A stretch of DNA of 64,000 nucleotides from NCBI GenBank assembly GCA_021292105.1, contig CM037865.1:20663428-20727427 (forward strand), written 5' to 3'. The notes beneath the pieces were generated by a model that searched no databases, was not told the origin of the DNA, and was given only the letters and a program-made list of their open reading frames with translations. The translations under genes were made by a program, and so were the position numbers. This DNA comes from Anadara kagoshimensis (lineage: Eukaryota > Mollusca > Bivalvia > Arcoida > Arcidae). Shown here piece after piece: positions 41,746 to 53,880 of the stretch; position 1 is the first letter of the stretch; each line of letters begins with the position of its first letter.

Positions 41746-43400
41746 AGCTATTTAAGCAAGGGCCGTACAATGAATCAAGTCAATTGTGTTTTGCATATTT
41801 CAAGGTTCAACAAATTTCCCTGTCGCATTATAGAACAAAATGAGGTATCATAAGACGTTATGTAATATTCATTGGTATTTAGGTACATCGTACTCTAATG
41901 TTCATTGCAATATACCACAAAACATTTCACCAGCAATCTCATTAGTTTCTATTGATGTAAGAATTCTGTGTATACAGAGTACTGCAAATGTCTAACATTG
42001 TCCGTGGCTTTGAAATAACTCTCCCAAAGGCTGTGATTATCTTACGTTTGTAGTGATATATCGTGAAAATGTATTTACAAGAAATTTCATTATAACACCC
42101 TTGATGTTATATTTAAAGTATTTGTATACAAAATATTTCACATAATTATAACCATTGAACAATCGCCTGAATCATAGACGCAGACGATTGCTTTCTTGAC
42201 AAATATTTCAACAAATAATTTTGTAGACTTTTTTAACCCATACAAATTAAATTGTTGTTCGCCTTTTATTTTCTATTTACAGTCTTTGTTCATAGAGCCC
42301 TTTCTATTTAGACAATTATTGTCTTCCTTCCAACGTGTACGTACTTAATTAGTCAATACTGGCTGTAATCATATTCAGAGATACCAAACTGACCAATCCT
42401 CCAGACTTTCAGTCCTAACTCCCTGGTGAAAATTATTTGGTTTAATTAGTTTGGGAGATTTCAAACTTTTTTAACCCGTACAAACTAAATTCTTCGCCTA
42501 CAGTCTTTGGTCATAGAGCGCTATCTATTCAGGCAATTATTGTTCGCCTTTCAATGAGTATGTACTTAGTCAATACTGACTGCAGCCACTTTCAGACATA
42601 CCAAATTGCTTACCCCAAAACAATTAGTAAACACCTCCCTGGTGGAAATTCACATGTTTACTTAGTTTAAAGTTTTCAAACTTTATATTTTGCTTTTTGG
42701 ATTGTGATTTGATTTGGACATTAATCGGTGTGATTGTTTTCCATTAATTCGTTGTTGTTTCTGTATTCAAATCACTTTAATTGTAATTACAGTTATTTAA
42801 CCATCGTGTATACAATCGATCAAGTCAATTGCGTTTTGCGTATTTCAAGGTTCGATGAATTTCCCCGTAGCATTATGGAACATAATGATATATTATAACG
42901 TTATGTAACATCTATTGGTATTTAGGTTCGTCGTACTCTAATGTTCATTGCAATATACCACAAAACATTTCACCAGCAATCTCATTATTTTCAATGATGT
43001 AAGAATTGTGTGGATAAAGAATACGTCAAAATAAATAGAAACTACGACCTGTAAATGTTTAACATTGTCCGTAGCTTTGAAATGACTCTCCCAAAGGCTG
43101 TGATTATCTTACACATAATGTCGCGATGTATTTACAAGAAATTCTATTATAACGCTCTTGATGTTATATTTTAAGTATTTGTATACAAAATACTTCACAT
43201 AATTACAACCATTGAACAATCGTCTGTACCAAAGAGGCAGACGATTGCTTTCTTTACAAATATTTCAACAAATATTTTTGTAGATATTTTGGTACACAGA
43301 CAAATCAAATTGGTTGTTGCCTTTCATTTCTATTTACTGTCCTTGTTCATAGGATACTCTATTTATTTAGACAATTATTGTCCGCTATACAAAGTGTATT
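41746..43400. repeat. Two-copy ~1,043-bp tandem duplication
   Basis: Copy 1 (41746-42370) and copy 2 (42787-43400) are collinear: CAATCAAGTCAATTG, ATTTCAAGGTTC, TCGTACTCTAATGTTCATTG, AATATACCACAAAACATTTC, ACTCTCCCAAAGGCTGTGAT, TATTTGTATACAAAATA and CAGACGATTGCTTTCTT. Between them, a shorter ~240-bp unit is itself doubled (42229-42463 and 42467-42660: TTTTTTAACCC.TACAAA, ACAGTCTTTG.TCATAGAG, GTCAATACTG.CTG). No frame is conserved. Confidence 0.85.
42600..42765 (+). mobile_element. Retrotransposon 3' end (family A), plus strand
   Basis: AACACCTCCCTGGTGGAAAT, TTCACATGTTTACTTAG, AAGTTTTCAAACTTTATATT and TTTTTGGATTGTGATTTG lie in the interval between the two long duplicates. Confidence 0.6.
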
Positions 43401-43820
43401 TACAAAGTCAATAATGGCCGTAGTCACATTCCGGCATTCCCAATTGTTGTCCGTGATTCAGGGTCTTTTCATAGTTAATTTTTCAAATTCAGACTTACGC
43501 TATCAGGATGTATTTGCTGACTGAAGCCAATTCAGACATATTAAATTGTTTTCCGTGTTACAGAATATTTTTATGACCAATTTTCTAATTCAGACATGAC
43601 CAATTATTTCAACCTTTTCAGTTGTTTTTGCTGACCGAAGCTAATTCAGACAAACCAGATTGCTGCCCGTCGTTCATAGTACATCTTTTAGATTCAGAAG
43701 TCTTTCAGTGTATTTTTCTAATGCATTTGCTAAATCCAGACATACTCAATTGTTTTTAGCATTACAATGTGTACTTACTGTCCATCCTGTTCAGACAATG
43801 AAGTCTAGTACCAGACAGAC
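43400..43820. repeat. Degenerate ~120-bp repeats
   Basis: Variants of GCTGACTGAAGCCAATTCAGACA recur (about 43509, 43629, and more loosely 43430 and 43730), each followed by ...AAATTGTTTTCCGT-like sequence and TTCAGA. It continues the duplication zone. Confidence 0.55.
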
Positions 43821-43984
43821 AATCGTGAAGAAATTAATATACAAGGATTTATGTCGGAGAATGATTGACATTCTCTTGTATCTACTACAACAGGGTCAAC
43901 ATTTATCAGACATTAATTACCTTATTTGTTTCTATCATATACAAAAAATGTCAGATATGAAGAGAAAATTACTGGAAAAAAGAT

Positions 43985-44615
43985 AGGAAATAGACAATGA
44001 AAGATTCTGATATAACTCTATCGTCTGCTGCAAAGTTGTGATGTCTTCCGTCGTATGTATATGACAGTTCTAATTGTTTTGCATTTGCATAAATATAGCG
44101 GAAAATAAAGGTCCAAGTTAGAATAATTTTTGACGCTTAAATCGAGAGGGCATCGGCAAAAAAAGTTGCAAAATAGACAATGAAAGATTCAGACATATCT
44201 CTATCGTCTGCTTCAAAGTACCAATGTCTGTTGTCATATGTATACCATGTATGATTGCTTTACATTCGCATAAATTTAGAAAAAACGAAGAATTTTTGTT
44301 CCAGTCAGGATTATTTCGCTTATATCGAGACGTCAGCGGTAAACAAACATCGAAAAAAGTCATTAAAACTCATGCATTTGCATAAGATATAGACGAAATA
44401 CGAAGTAAAGGGATTTTGTGTCGTTTATATCGAGACGTCATCCACAAAACAAGCTGCAAATTAAAGGATCTGACATAACTCTATCGTCTGCTGCAACGTT
44501 GCGATGGTAAAATTAAACCATATATATCGAGACGTCATCGGCAAACAAGCTGCAGAAATAAATATGAAATATTCTGACTCTATCGTCTGCTGCAAAGTTG
44601 ATGTATGTTTATGAC
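43985..44615. repeat. Tandem array built partly from a SINE tail
   Basis: Two modules alternate. One is AAAGATTCTGATATAACTCTA with TCGTCTGCTGCAAAGTTG (near 43999, 44180, 44465, 44567). The other is TCGCTTATATCGAGACGTCA with GGCAAACAAGCTGCA (near 44112, 44300, 44405, 44515). The second matches the 3' body of the window's SINE (CCAGTCAA...TTTCACTTATATC.AGACGTC). Spacing is about 110-190 bp. Confidence 0.7.
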
Positions 44616-44619
44616 AATT

Positions 44620-46600
44620 GTGACTGTTTTGCAGTTTGATATATCGACCAAATAGCCATGGGACCCGGTGGTAGCTAACAATATCTAATTCGACTAAGTT
44701 CTTTTTTAATGTCTATATAATTATATCTATTGGGTTTATCATATAAATAATGTTTCATTTGAATATAAACTTTAGATATAATGGTCGTAATTATCTAAAC
44801 ATGTCTGTAATAATGAATAATTTATTTTAAAATTTGAGTAATTCAGTTGAATTTGCATTTTCAAAATTTCTTGTTAATTGATATATGCTCTAAATAGCCT
44901 TGTTCGAATGGATTCTCACGACATTTAGGCTAATACACGTGAAATTGAGTGTGACTATTTTGATCTAAACATGCAATCATAGATATTTTAACTAAAACTT
45001 TTAGCAAAAATTCACGTTAATTTGATGATCCAATACTGAAATTTATTATTAACACTGCTGTGCCCATGGGAACATTTCTCTTGAGTCAAGTTTTAATAAA
45101 ATGGTTGGCTGGTATAACCTCAAAAACTTCAGATAATACAATATTAAAAATGTTTCGCGTTTGGCTTTGATTGATGAATGAAACTGCATTTATACCTTTG
45201 AGAACAAAACAAAAGCCAGACAAACAATCATCTTTTTTCTTTTAACATTTGATAGATAGGACGTTTCTAAAGTACTTTTTTCTTGATTTGCATCTAATGT
45301 ATATTACCCACATCTTAAACTTAACTTTTAATCCATCATGAAAAATTCGGCAAATCTTATTCCGAATACACTTAATCAAAAACAATTGACATTATATATT
45401 AGACAGTCGTACATTGTAGTTGATATTTAGGTGTATCACATATTTGTTTTAGGAAAATGGTTCCTATGGTAACCTGATTTATTTTCTATAACATTTTTGC
45501 TATTAAAACACAAATAATTCCCTTACATTCACGCAATTTAGTGTAAAATGTTAAAACTGGGGGAAAATAATCTCGTTGAATAAAAGAGTTCCCTATTTCA
45601 CAAATCGCCGTCATTCCAAATGGGCACCATAAATATAATTTGTTTGAACGTTTACCAACAGAATTAAAGAAATAAGACCGCTTATATAAGTATTGGTCAT
45701 TTAAATCGTCATTAAGTGGCTGGACTTGACAAACATTATGTTACATTCTGTTGTAACAACATGATACAACATTACCACAGGATGATGCTCTTTGTACAAA
45801 AGAATATTTCCCATTCCTCATTGTCGTTTATAACACCGAGCACCAACATACAGAAAGTACAGCCCAGAGGACATAAAATACGGTCAAGTAGTTGCTTGAC
45901 TTATAGATGTCAGACGTTAAAGTAGTTTGGAGTGTGGAGATAAAGCACATTAGGAAATAGCAATAAAGCAATAAACACATTAGTGCAATTAGGCTAATAT
46001 ATACATGTCAATGTATAAATGTTAAAATATAAATCCCAGAGGTGTTGATTTATGGTTTAGGTAATTAAAGCCTTCCCAAATTAACATTAACAACTTTTCC
46101 TAACTGGCTATAATATTTATATCTATAAAAGTAATAATAAAAATGATACCATCATATGATTTGTACGTTTTTATGATTTGTTGGTCATTGTTAGGAACAA
46201 AAAGGCTTTGATTGTGCGTATTTGTGAATTATTATTTATAAAATCAGAAAACGTTTTGAAAGTGTTCCAAAAATACATGTTTTATAACTACATCACTGAA
46301 ACTCCGATGTCCTTTAAGGGTAGAAAATTTTATAAAACAATGGCCTCAATATGTGTTGTCTTCTCTTCTTTTGCTATTTTTTCCATTTACTTGTGTTCCA
46401 TCGTGGTGTGTTTTCTTTGTCTTCGCTGTTGCCAAGTACTTGTTATTAAATTGAAAGTTTCTTGTTTTATAAATTTTTTATTTAGCGGCACTTACCAGCA
46501 CTAACACAAATTACATACTTCACAGTGTAAAAATTAATATCAACGACTAATTACGATATCCGACTAACTTAAAATTCTTGTCTGTATAGATTTACCGTTA
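44620..46600. other. Anonymous stretch
   Basis: A 108-codon frame at 46178-46504 opens with TTG rather than ATG. It has a hydrophobic segment but no recognised domain. No repeat family is assigned. Confidence 0.35.
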
Positions 46601-48730
46601 GATTTAGTCTAAATATACAAGAGACATACTACTAACAATTGGCAAAGACACAGACCCATAAACATTGTTGAGAAAGAATTTACCTACAAAAATGCAAAAC
46701 ATCGGATAAGTATTTACATAGTGTTTATTGCTATAGACAGAATCATTGCAACAATTGTTCTGAATACCTTTGTTTTTGTTATAAAGTGTTGAAAACATTG
46801 TTTGTTTAGATATTATTGTTACCTGTATAAGTCAGGTGTTTGTGTGTTTTTTGGGGTTGTTTTTAGTTTATGTTGTATTCAACCTGACATTTATCTGTCA
46901 ATAAGAATAATATATAATTCCATAAGTAGACTGTAAACGTTTTTCTTGAATTCCTATGTACTTGTAAATACCTGTCCCTTGATCATGATAGAAACTGCTT
47001 TGGAAATACTCCGTATTTTAGATAAATATGTTTATGCTGTGAAGATTTTATCAAAATTCGGTTTTTATTTTTAACGTACTTCAACAAAATGATATAATCC
47101 GTGTAATATGAATAATATATTTAATAAATGCAATATTGCCAAAAGGCACACCATCAGTCAACAAAGATCACATCGCAGCGAAATAGTAAAATAATTATAA
47201 AAAAAACCATAAAAATTACATCAATAAAGGCAATGGTTATATGTAAATCGCAATAGCCATTGCAACGAAGAACACAACATAATGCAACTCCAAACCTTGC
47301 AAAAAACGCCAATAGAGTGAGAAACAATTTGTATAAAGGAGTGTGTCTAAATACTGCGGTAAATAATTTGTTTGCCGGTCAAATTTCTTTTATCCAGATT
47401 TTTCTTTATCGTGTACGGAGACACAAAGACAAGAGAACTAGGTTTGACGTTTCATCATAAAGACTTCTTTAGTAGTGTGTTTTTACAGTTCTGGTATTGG
47501 CAGCAAAAATGAAACTTTTTATAAACTTTCAAATGAAGTTCAAACCAACAACCGTTGAGTCAGAAAACCGGTAATATTACCACTTCGCCATGTTCGCCAA
47601 AATTTCGGCAGCTTTTCCGAACCAAATGATCATATGATGCATACTAAATAAAAAGGATGAATTTAATGTAAATTAAAACTACATATTGAAAATTGTTTTG
47701 ACAGCAATAGCAAAACAAATTCAGCTATAAAGTGATTATGATTAATCACTTAAGTTCAAAGTTTAATTCAGAATATTAAAAATGAAAAAACAAACTATTT
47801 CTGTAATTGAACAGACTCTGCATCATCAATTAGTATGCATAATTTAACCCAGCCATTAAGCATCTCTTTATGAAAGCGTTAAGTTTTCCTTTTCCCTCAT
47901 TTAACAACGGAAAATTGTAATTTGGTTTTATTTGATACTAGAAAACCCATTAAAAGATCAATGTGCTATAACCGTTGACACAAAACATCATCAAATATGA
48001 ATGAATACTTAATTGATTTTTCAATGACTTCAAGATGGAACTTGTTGTATTGATACAATTCGTCTTCAAAACAAATTTGTTGCTTATTTTAGGGGTCGGA
48101 ATGGATAAAAAGGTTAGCAAGTCACAGTCTCTCACCGCTTTGATTCATATCCAAATACGACAGAAATCCTTTTTGAGACTGTGGTTTTCTCTTTGTATTT
48201 TAACTTTCTCAATCATTCAAGAATGTGCCGCCTTGATTCTTGAATCTTCGTGGTGCGACCATTGCTTTTCTCCATTTGTCTTTTATTGTGAAAGTACACT
48301 TGAATTGCTATACCCACGAGTTTTCTATGCTGAATATACAATATTCTAGTATGCTTTTTTAAGAATAAACCTATCAAAATGGAGTAAATTTTTATTCAAT
48401 ATATGGAAGAATGTCATTTAAACTAGAAAACAGTATTACATACCAGAATTACAATAAATTTAATTTTTTGTTTCAAACTTTGTTGAATCCAAATCCCATA
48501 GTTTTATTGAATTTTATAGTTTTTTTACATGATTATTCTTTGGTGCATTTATCATTGTATTGCTTTAATTTCAGAAAAACGTTGAATCTTCAAAGAATTA
48601 GACACAAACCCTTAAAGCAATCGTAAGTAATTAAAATGGTTTTATCAGAGTAATAAGATAATTCCGTATTACATAATTACTCGATATAATGTTATTACTT
48701 GTAAAACCTTGTCGTTAGTAATGTGTTTAT
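46601..48730. other. Anonymous AT-rich stretch
   Basis: Several open frames of 60-104 codons, none recognised, none bounded by convincing splice sites. No assigned repeat. Confidence 0.35.
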
Positions 48731-48734
48731 ATTT

Positions 48735-48905
48735 CCCAAGGGAAAACATTTCTCGGTAAGTGGTTAGTCCCAAATACGAATAACTCGATAACTAGTTTTT
48801 ACAAAAGAATAACATCTTTCGGAATCTGGTAAGTCCCGGAGAATGGAATCAGTCGGTATATTGCTAGTCCCAAAAATCATTAGTCTGTATCGAGTCCAAG
48901 AATAA
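48735..48905. repeat. Degenerate ~40-bp minisatellite, block 1
   Basis: Repeating theme TCGGTA...GGTTAGTCCCAAAGAATAAC, seen as CTCGGTAAGTGGTTAGTCCC, TCGGAATCTGGTAAGTCCCG and TCGGTATATTGCTAGTCCCA. Units are 35-45 bp and strongly diverged. Confidence 0.6.
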
Positions 48906-49287
48906 TATCACACATTCTCACACATGTGACCAAGGAATCTAGCTATTTCACTGGTGCTAGATTTTCCTGTCTCGTCCTGGTTGAGACAGATCACACAAAC
49001 AATCTCACGCAATAATTGGTTTTTTCTGACCTTATAGTTTTCTTCTATGAAAAATAAAGGGCATTCCAAATGAGACACGATCACTTATGAACACTTAACA
49101 GATGACGTCATAATGGTTTCGCGCAAGAACGTCAACACAATTCGATGACGTAATTATCAGAAATCGAAGGCACTGATGGAGCATGGAAACTGACCATTTG
49201 GTGCAAATATTTAATTAAAACATTTATCATAGAAATATATATCTCTGTCTTACATTGTTGCCGGTGTAAGATTCTATTAATATCAAC
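48906..49287. other. Unrelated segment between minisatellite blocks
   Basis: GAATCTAGCTATTTCACTGG, TGCTAGATTTTCCTGTCTCG and GGTTGAGACAGATC form small dyads. TGACGTCA lies near 49084. No gene is seen. Confidence 0.4.
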
Positions 49288-49565
49288 TTAGTCCCAAGAG
49301 AATAGCGTCGGTTTTTGGTCAGGTTAGTCCTAGAGAAAACAAATATGTCTACATATGGTTATTCCCAGATAATAACGTCACTTGATATGTGGAAAGTCCG
49401 AGAGAAAAACATCTGTCAGTATACAGTTAGTCAATCCGTCTATATCTGTAAAGTATGAGAGGATAACAACTCGGTAGCTCGTTAGTACCGGCGAAATATC
49501 GCAGTCGATAATAGTAAGTCTCGAAGAATTATATTCGTCGGTATTTCGATAGCCCGTGTGCAAAG
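49288..49565. repeat. Degenerate ~42-bp minisatellite, block 2
   Basis: Same theme as block 1: TTAGTCCCAAGAGAATAGCG, GTTAGTCCTAGAGAAAACAA, GTTATTCCCAGATAATAACG, GAAAGTCCGAGAGAAAAACA, GTAAGTCTCGAAGAATTATA. About six or seven units are traceable. Confidence 0.65.
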
Positions 49566-50555
49566 AAAAAAGAGACATGTACTTTAACTTATGATCGAAT
49601 AATTATCAAGGACATTCTGAATGCTTAAGATTACAATACTATGCTCTAAATACCCTTTCATTTTAATCATGTTATTCAAGGACAATTTGAAAATCTTTAG
49701 CAATACATTGCCTCACTATTTAGTTCTAAGCCTTGTTCAGATACAATATTTGAACAATAGAATCTCATTCAATAACTATCTGAATTATATAATTTGGCTT
49801 TTAATGAAGGCTTAATAAAATAAATCCGTTATCGTGTTAAAACGTTGTACTTTATTTTGTTACGATATTGTGTTACAAAACTAATTACTTTGTTAGTCAA
49901 AAAGCAAAAGATGTTTGTAATGTAATTATGGTGTTATTTCACAATATCGTTTTTCAAAAGTCGATTATTATTAGATGTCAGCCGTTATTTTCTCTTAGTA
50001 CTGATTACTGCATTGTGGTGTTTCATCCTATTGGATTGAATACTCGAAATAAGATTTAATTTTCTACAATTAAATCCATTTATCTAAGTAATATGCGACC
50101 CAATTATAATGGTATTATATCTTCTTTTTTCCTGTTTCATATTTTCTATTTGTTATTGTTATTTTTGTTCAGATATTTGATTTTCCCTTGTCTTTTTCAA
50201 TCTATAAGTATGAAACACTTATTTTCTATTATCGTAATGGGTACTCTTGATCCATATAATCCTGAAATATTACAAAGTAGCGTACATTCCATAGTTTAAT
50301 ATTGAATAATCAAAGTTTCGTGGTGTAAAAGATTCGTAGTTTTGTAATTTAACAGATAGATTTAGACATGATTGTATTATTGCGCCTTATCTGGCCATTT
50401 ACTTTTATAAATACAACATTTAGGTCCTAAATTAGTGTTGTGTTAATATGCGTTTGAATATCGTCTTTTTGTCTAGTAAGACAGCAAATCGGGAGTAGCA
50501 GAGTACCTGACCATCTTTTATCCTCTTAGATGCATACATGACTTCATGCTCCATG
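49566..50555. other. Anonymous AT-rich stretch
   Basis: No gene or assigned repeat is seen. Open frames of 63-68 codons are AT-driven. Confidence 0.35.
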
Positions 50556-50559
50556 TACT

Positions 50560-50745
50560 TTTCACACACATGACGGATGTAGCTAGGTAACCAGTAGGTG
50601 CTTACCCTTCCACAACATACGGCCTCACTTCCCTGTGGAATTTCACGTGTCTAACCTGACTTGTCAGTTCCAAAGTTTTGACTTTGCTTTTGGATAGTCA
50701 TTTGGACATGTTATAGTATAGTATGTTTGTTTTTTTATATATCAT
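50560..50745 (+). mobile_element. Retrotransposon 3' end (family A), plus strand
   Basis: GACGGATGTAGCTAGGTAAC, GGTGCTTACCCTTCCACAAC, GGCCTCACTTCCCTGTGGAA, TTTCACGTGTCTAACCTGAC, CTTTGCTTTTGGATAGTCAT and TATGTTTGTTTTTTTATA. It contains the complete 3' UTR without pol. Confidence 0.8.
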
Positions 50746-50864
50746 TTTACAGTACAAAACTACCGTTGAGCCGACTCATTATTGCATTAATTCGGACATA
50801 GATTCGTATGTTTTTATTACATATTGGTCAGCATACAAGTAATCCTGTTAATCGTGACAGTTGA

Positions 50865-51030
50865 AGCAAGCTACCGGAGGTGCTTATCCTTCCGGAGTAC
50901 CCGTTGAAACTTTCCTGTTTGAAGTCCACGTGTTTCACCTAATTTGTCAGTTTTAAAATTTTTACTTTGCTTTGGTATTGTGATTTGCATACGGGTTAGT
51001 ATGTTTGTTTTTGTTTTTTTATATAAATGT
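50865..51030 (+). mobile_element. Retrotransposon 3' end (family A), second copy in tandem orientation
   Basis: CAAGCTACCGGAGGTGCTTA, TCCTTCCGGAGTACCCGTTG, GAAGTCCACGTGTTTCACCT, AATTTGTCAGTTTTAAAATT, ACGGGTTAGTATGTTTG. It lies ~120 bp after the previous copy in the same orientation. Two copies in tandem may be a local duplication. Confidence 0.78.
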
Positions 51031-52328
51031 TTACATCAAATTAATTTCTCAATATTATGTCCGTCGATTATCAATTCCCATTATAATTTATCTCTTACAG
51101 AAATATAAACCATCAAAACACGTGAAATAGAATATTATTGTTTCAATAAACTGTGCTTTTTTGCAAGCTTTCAACGTAGCCCTCACAAATAGGCATTTCC
51201 TTTTTGATACATTACTTCGTATTTGTAAAATACACATAAGAATCGTCAATATAAGTACTAAAGTAGGAAATACATTTAATTATTTAAAAGGGCTTGAACA
51301 ATTTGTATTAAATTCCAACAATAATTCCGATAGAATGTCATTTGATAAATGTTTGTGAGAGCCATCAGTAGAAAATGTTAACCTTCATTTCCAAGCACAA
51401 TTATTTGTTTTACGTTTCTAAGAGCCATCAAAATGAGCGTTGAAGTAGAAAATATATTTTATGTTCGTTTTTACTTTTATTTTAAGGAAGTCGACCTACT
51501 TTCCCCCTTGATAGCTAATGAGTGTTTAATTATTATTGGCACCCTAGTAAAGCAGTTCTTTTTGATCAGGGTAATCAAGTTTGAAGACCATAAACTCTAT
51601 TCCAATGACATCTTTATATTGTCTTCCTTGTATCTGTTATGTTAGTAATTTACTTTTGGTTTCCTGAGATAATAGTCAACTCATAATTCCAAGTATAATC
51701 CCTCTTGTTACAAGGATAGCGCCATCAGTACGCTGTAGTAAGCATCGTAAAATCAGAAGTAAAACGGCTTATTTCAAAGGTTTGGCTAATCATAAAACGT
51801 CATTTTACATATAAAAATATCGATGTTATTGTTAAGAGTCAAGTATATTGTAAGTAATGTGTACTTTTGGATAAAATAAACACAAACATTTCAATACAAT
51901 ATCTATTTCTATGTATTCCATTTGTGATGATTTTAGATGGTACTGTTAACTTCACGAAACTCTTAATCAAGTATAATGGGTTTTGTAACATAAATTTTGA
52001 TAATCATCGTATTGAGGTATCGGTGTCCTTTTTAATTACCAAATATCTTAAAAATACTGTATATTGGGGAAGTATAGAGGTTGATTCCTATCCTTATATA
52101 GGTCTTTTTCAACAACGTTATACTGTAAATTAAAGCTTGAAAGCGAAATAACTACAATAATTAAATTGGTGTAGATGTGGCAAAACAAGACCAAATGCAT
52201 ATAAACAAAAGGAAATTAAAGGACATTATTTGCATCATGACAACAATAACAAGAACAACATTGTATCCCAAATGAAATATATCCAATAGCATTCAAATGA
52301 AGTGCAAATAGCGTCATCCAGCATAATG
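51031..52328. other. Anonymous AT-rich stretch
   Basis: Open frames at 51161-51358, 51433-51645 and 51867-52133 (65-88 codons) are not recognised, and some use non-ATG starts. GAGCCATCA recurs near 51359 and 51422. No gene is claimed. Confidence 0.3.
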
Positions 52329-52330
52329 TA

Positions 52331-52489
52331 CAATCAAACCTGTCTATAAAGTCCATCCAAGAAAACCAGTAAAGGTGGCCTTTATATGCATGTTCAAATA
52401 ATTTGAATATAGAACAATTGGGATATATTTCTACTGGCCTTTAAGCAGGTGGCCCTTAAATAGTGTGGCCTTTAATGCAGGTTTGACTG
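52331..52489. mobile_element. Pogo-like MITE, 159 bp, second copy
   Basis: Ends CAATCAAACCTGTCTATAAA and, inverted, CAGTCAAACCTGCATTAAAG with TA on both sides (52329-52330, 52490-52491). It is collinear with the 38472 copy throughout, sharing GAACAATTGGGATA, TTCTACTGG and AAGCAGGTGGCC. Confidence 0.85.
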
Positions 52490-52498
52490 TATTGTGAC

Positions 52499-52504
<6 letters not shown>

Positions 52505-52543
<39 letters not shown>
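52505..52543. repeat. (CT)n microsatellite
   Basis: Pure TC/CT, 39 bp, directly after the pogo-like MITE. Confidence 0.98.
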
Positions 52544-52549
<6 letters not shown>

Positions 52550-53645
52550 GACTAATTACAATATGCTGAGAGATTAACGTTTTCTGTTCTCTCTATGTTA
52601 GAATATCGTGTTATGTATGAGCTATAGACCTGATGACAGACTTGTCTGATATCGCATCTAACGTACTCTTCTTTTCCTCTGATGAATGGTGTTGAAGTGT
52701 ATCCAGGTAGCACGTTACAAGGTATTTGCAAATTACAGGACAAAAATATTCAAGTTTTACAAACAAAGTCATATCTATGCACTTGTTTTTCTTCCGGATG
52801 CAACTCTAGCGTTAAATTGATGAAGTCTGGAAGGTCATTGCGTACATTATAATGCTTATCATTTCTCTAGTACCTTGGTACGACTTTTCTTTTCTTTTTT
52901 ATAGAGTACAAACCTGACGAAAGACTAACAAAAACCTAACGTGAAGGATCCGAAGCTCGGATACCGAGTACCCGAGATATGGAAACTAAGTGGCCCAGTG
53001 ATCCATCTTTGAAGATAGAATCCCATCAAACATTTACTGGGGCATCTGAATGCATTTTTATATGGCCACCAGAAATTCGAGGTAAATGGAGAATACACAG
53101 TCAAAAGGAATGCTTGAAGTGTAGCAGTTAGCATAAGGATGGGTAATTTGTTGCATGAAGTCAAAAGTCTATCAAAACTATACAACGCTCACAAACAGAA
53201 AATTTATTTTTATAAAAAAAACTATATGCTATCAATAGATAAAAACTCGTTTAACTGAAAATATTACAATATTGTATAAGTAGGTCAACTAAATACAAAT
53301 TACGAAGTCATAAAGCCATTATCCATTTATGATTTATTATAACTGTGTGGGAAATTATGGATGAAAAAAACAAATTAAGTAAAATATACAAATAGTTGTT
53401 ATTATTAACATTTGATACTATATCTGTACTATGATACCATGTGTGTTTTAAATTTGTATTAATAATGTATTGAAAAAAGCTGATAATAATGTAAGGTATA
53501 CTTGTCACTTGTTATGTAAAAGCAGTGAATTGTTGTGATGAAACATGACACGACAGGATAAGAACCAAGAAACAAGTCATAACGAATAAAAAATATGGAA
53601 CAAGATCAACACAGTAACTAATATAAATGTTAGAAATACACTATT
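52544..53645. other. Anonymous stretch with P-like MITE traces
   Basis: GTACAAACCTGACGAAAGAC at 52907 followed by CTAACAAAAACCTAACGTG resembles a family P left end with no matching right end. No gene is seen. Confidence 0.35.
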
Positions 53646-53649
53646 TTAT

Positions 53650-53880
53650 AAATTTGCTGATAGTTAAAATTTGAAATTCTAAAAAGCTAAGGTTTACTCC
53701 CTCGTGCAAAGTATTTACTTTTAATGTACTTTTGGTATCTTTTCAACATCTTCAAAAAATTATTTGGTTTCACAATTTTGTCAAAACACTGCTGATGAAG
53801 GATTGTATTGCGAGACGGTCGTCTATTGCTGTAAAATTTAAATTGGTATGATATGTGTTTTAATGCACATTATCTATTAA
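53650..53880 (+). repeat. Family B repeat
   Basis: TGCTGATAGTTAAAATTTGA, CTAAGGTTTACTCCCTCGTG, TTTTGGTATCTTTTCAACAT, CACTGCTGATGAAGGATTGT and GACGGTCGTCTATTGCTGTA. It is collinear with the 34.7-35.0 kb unit. Confidence 0.75.

Noticed and set aside
43660..43986. 108-codon open frame as a gene
   Set aside because: It spans degenerate ~120-bp repeats and the start of the SINE-tail array, opens at a TTG rather than an ATG, and has no recognised domain.
46178..46504. 108-codon open frame with hydrophobic segment
   Set aside because: It opens with TTG rather than ATG, has no recognised domain or splice signals, and is AT-rich.
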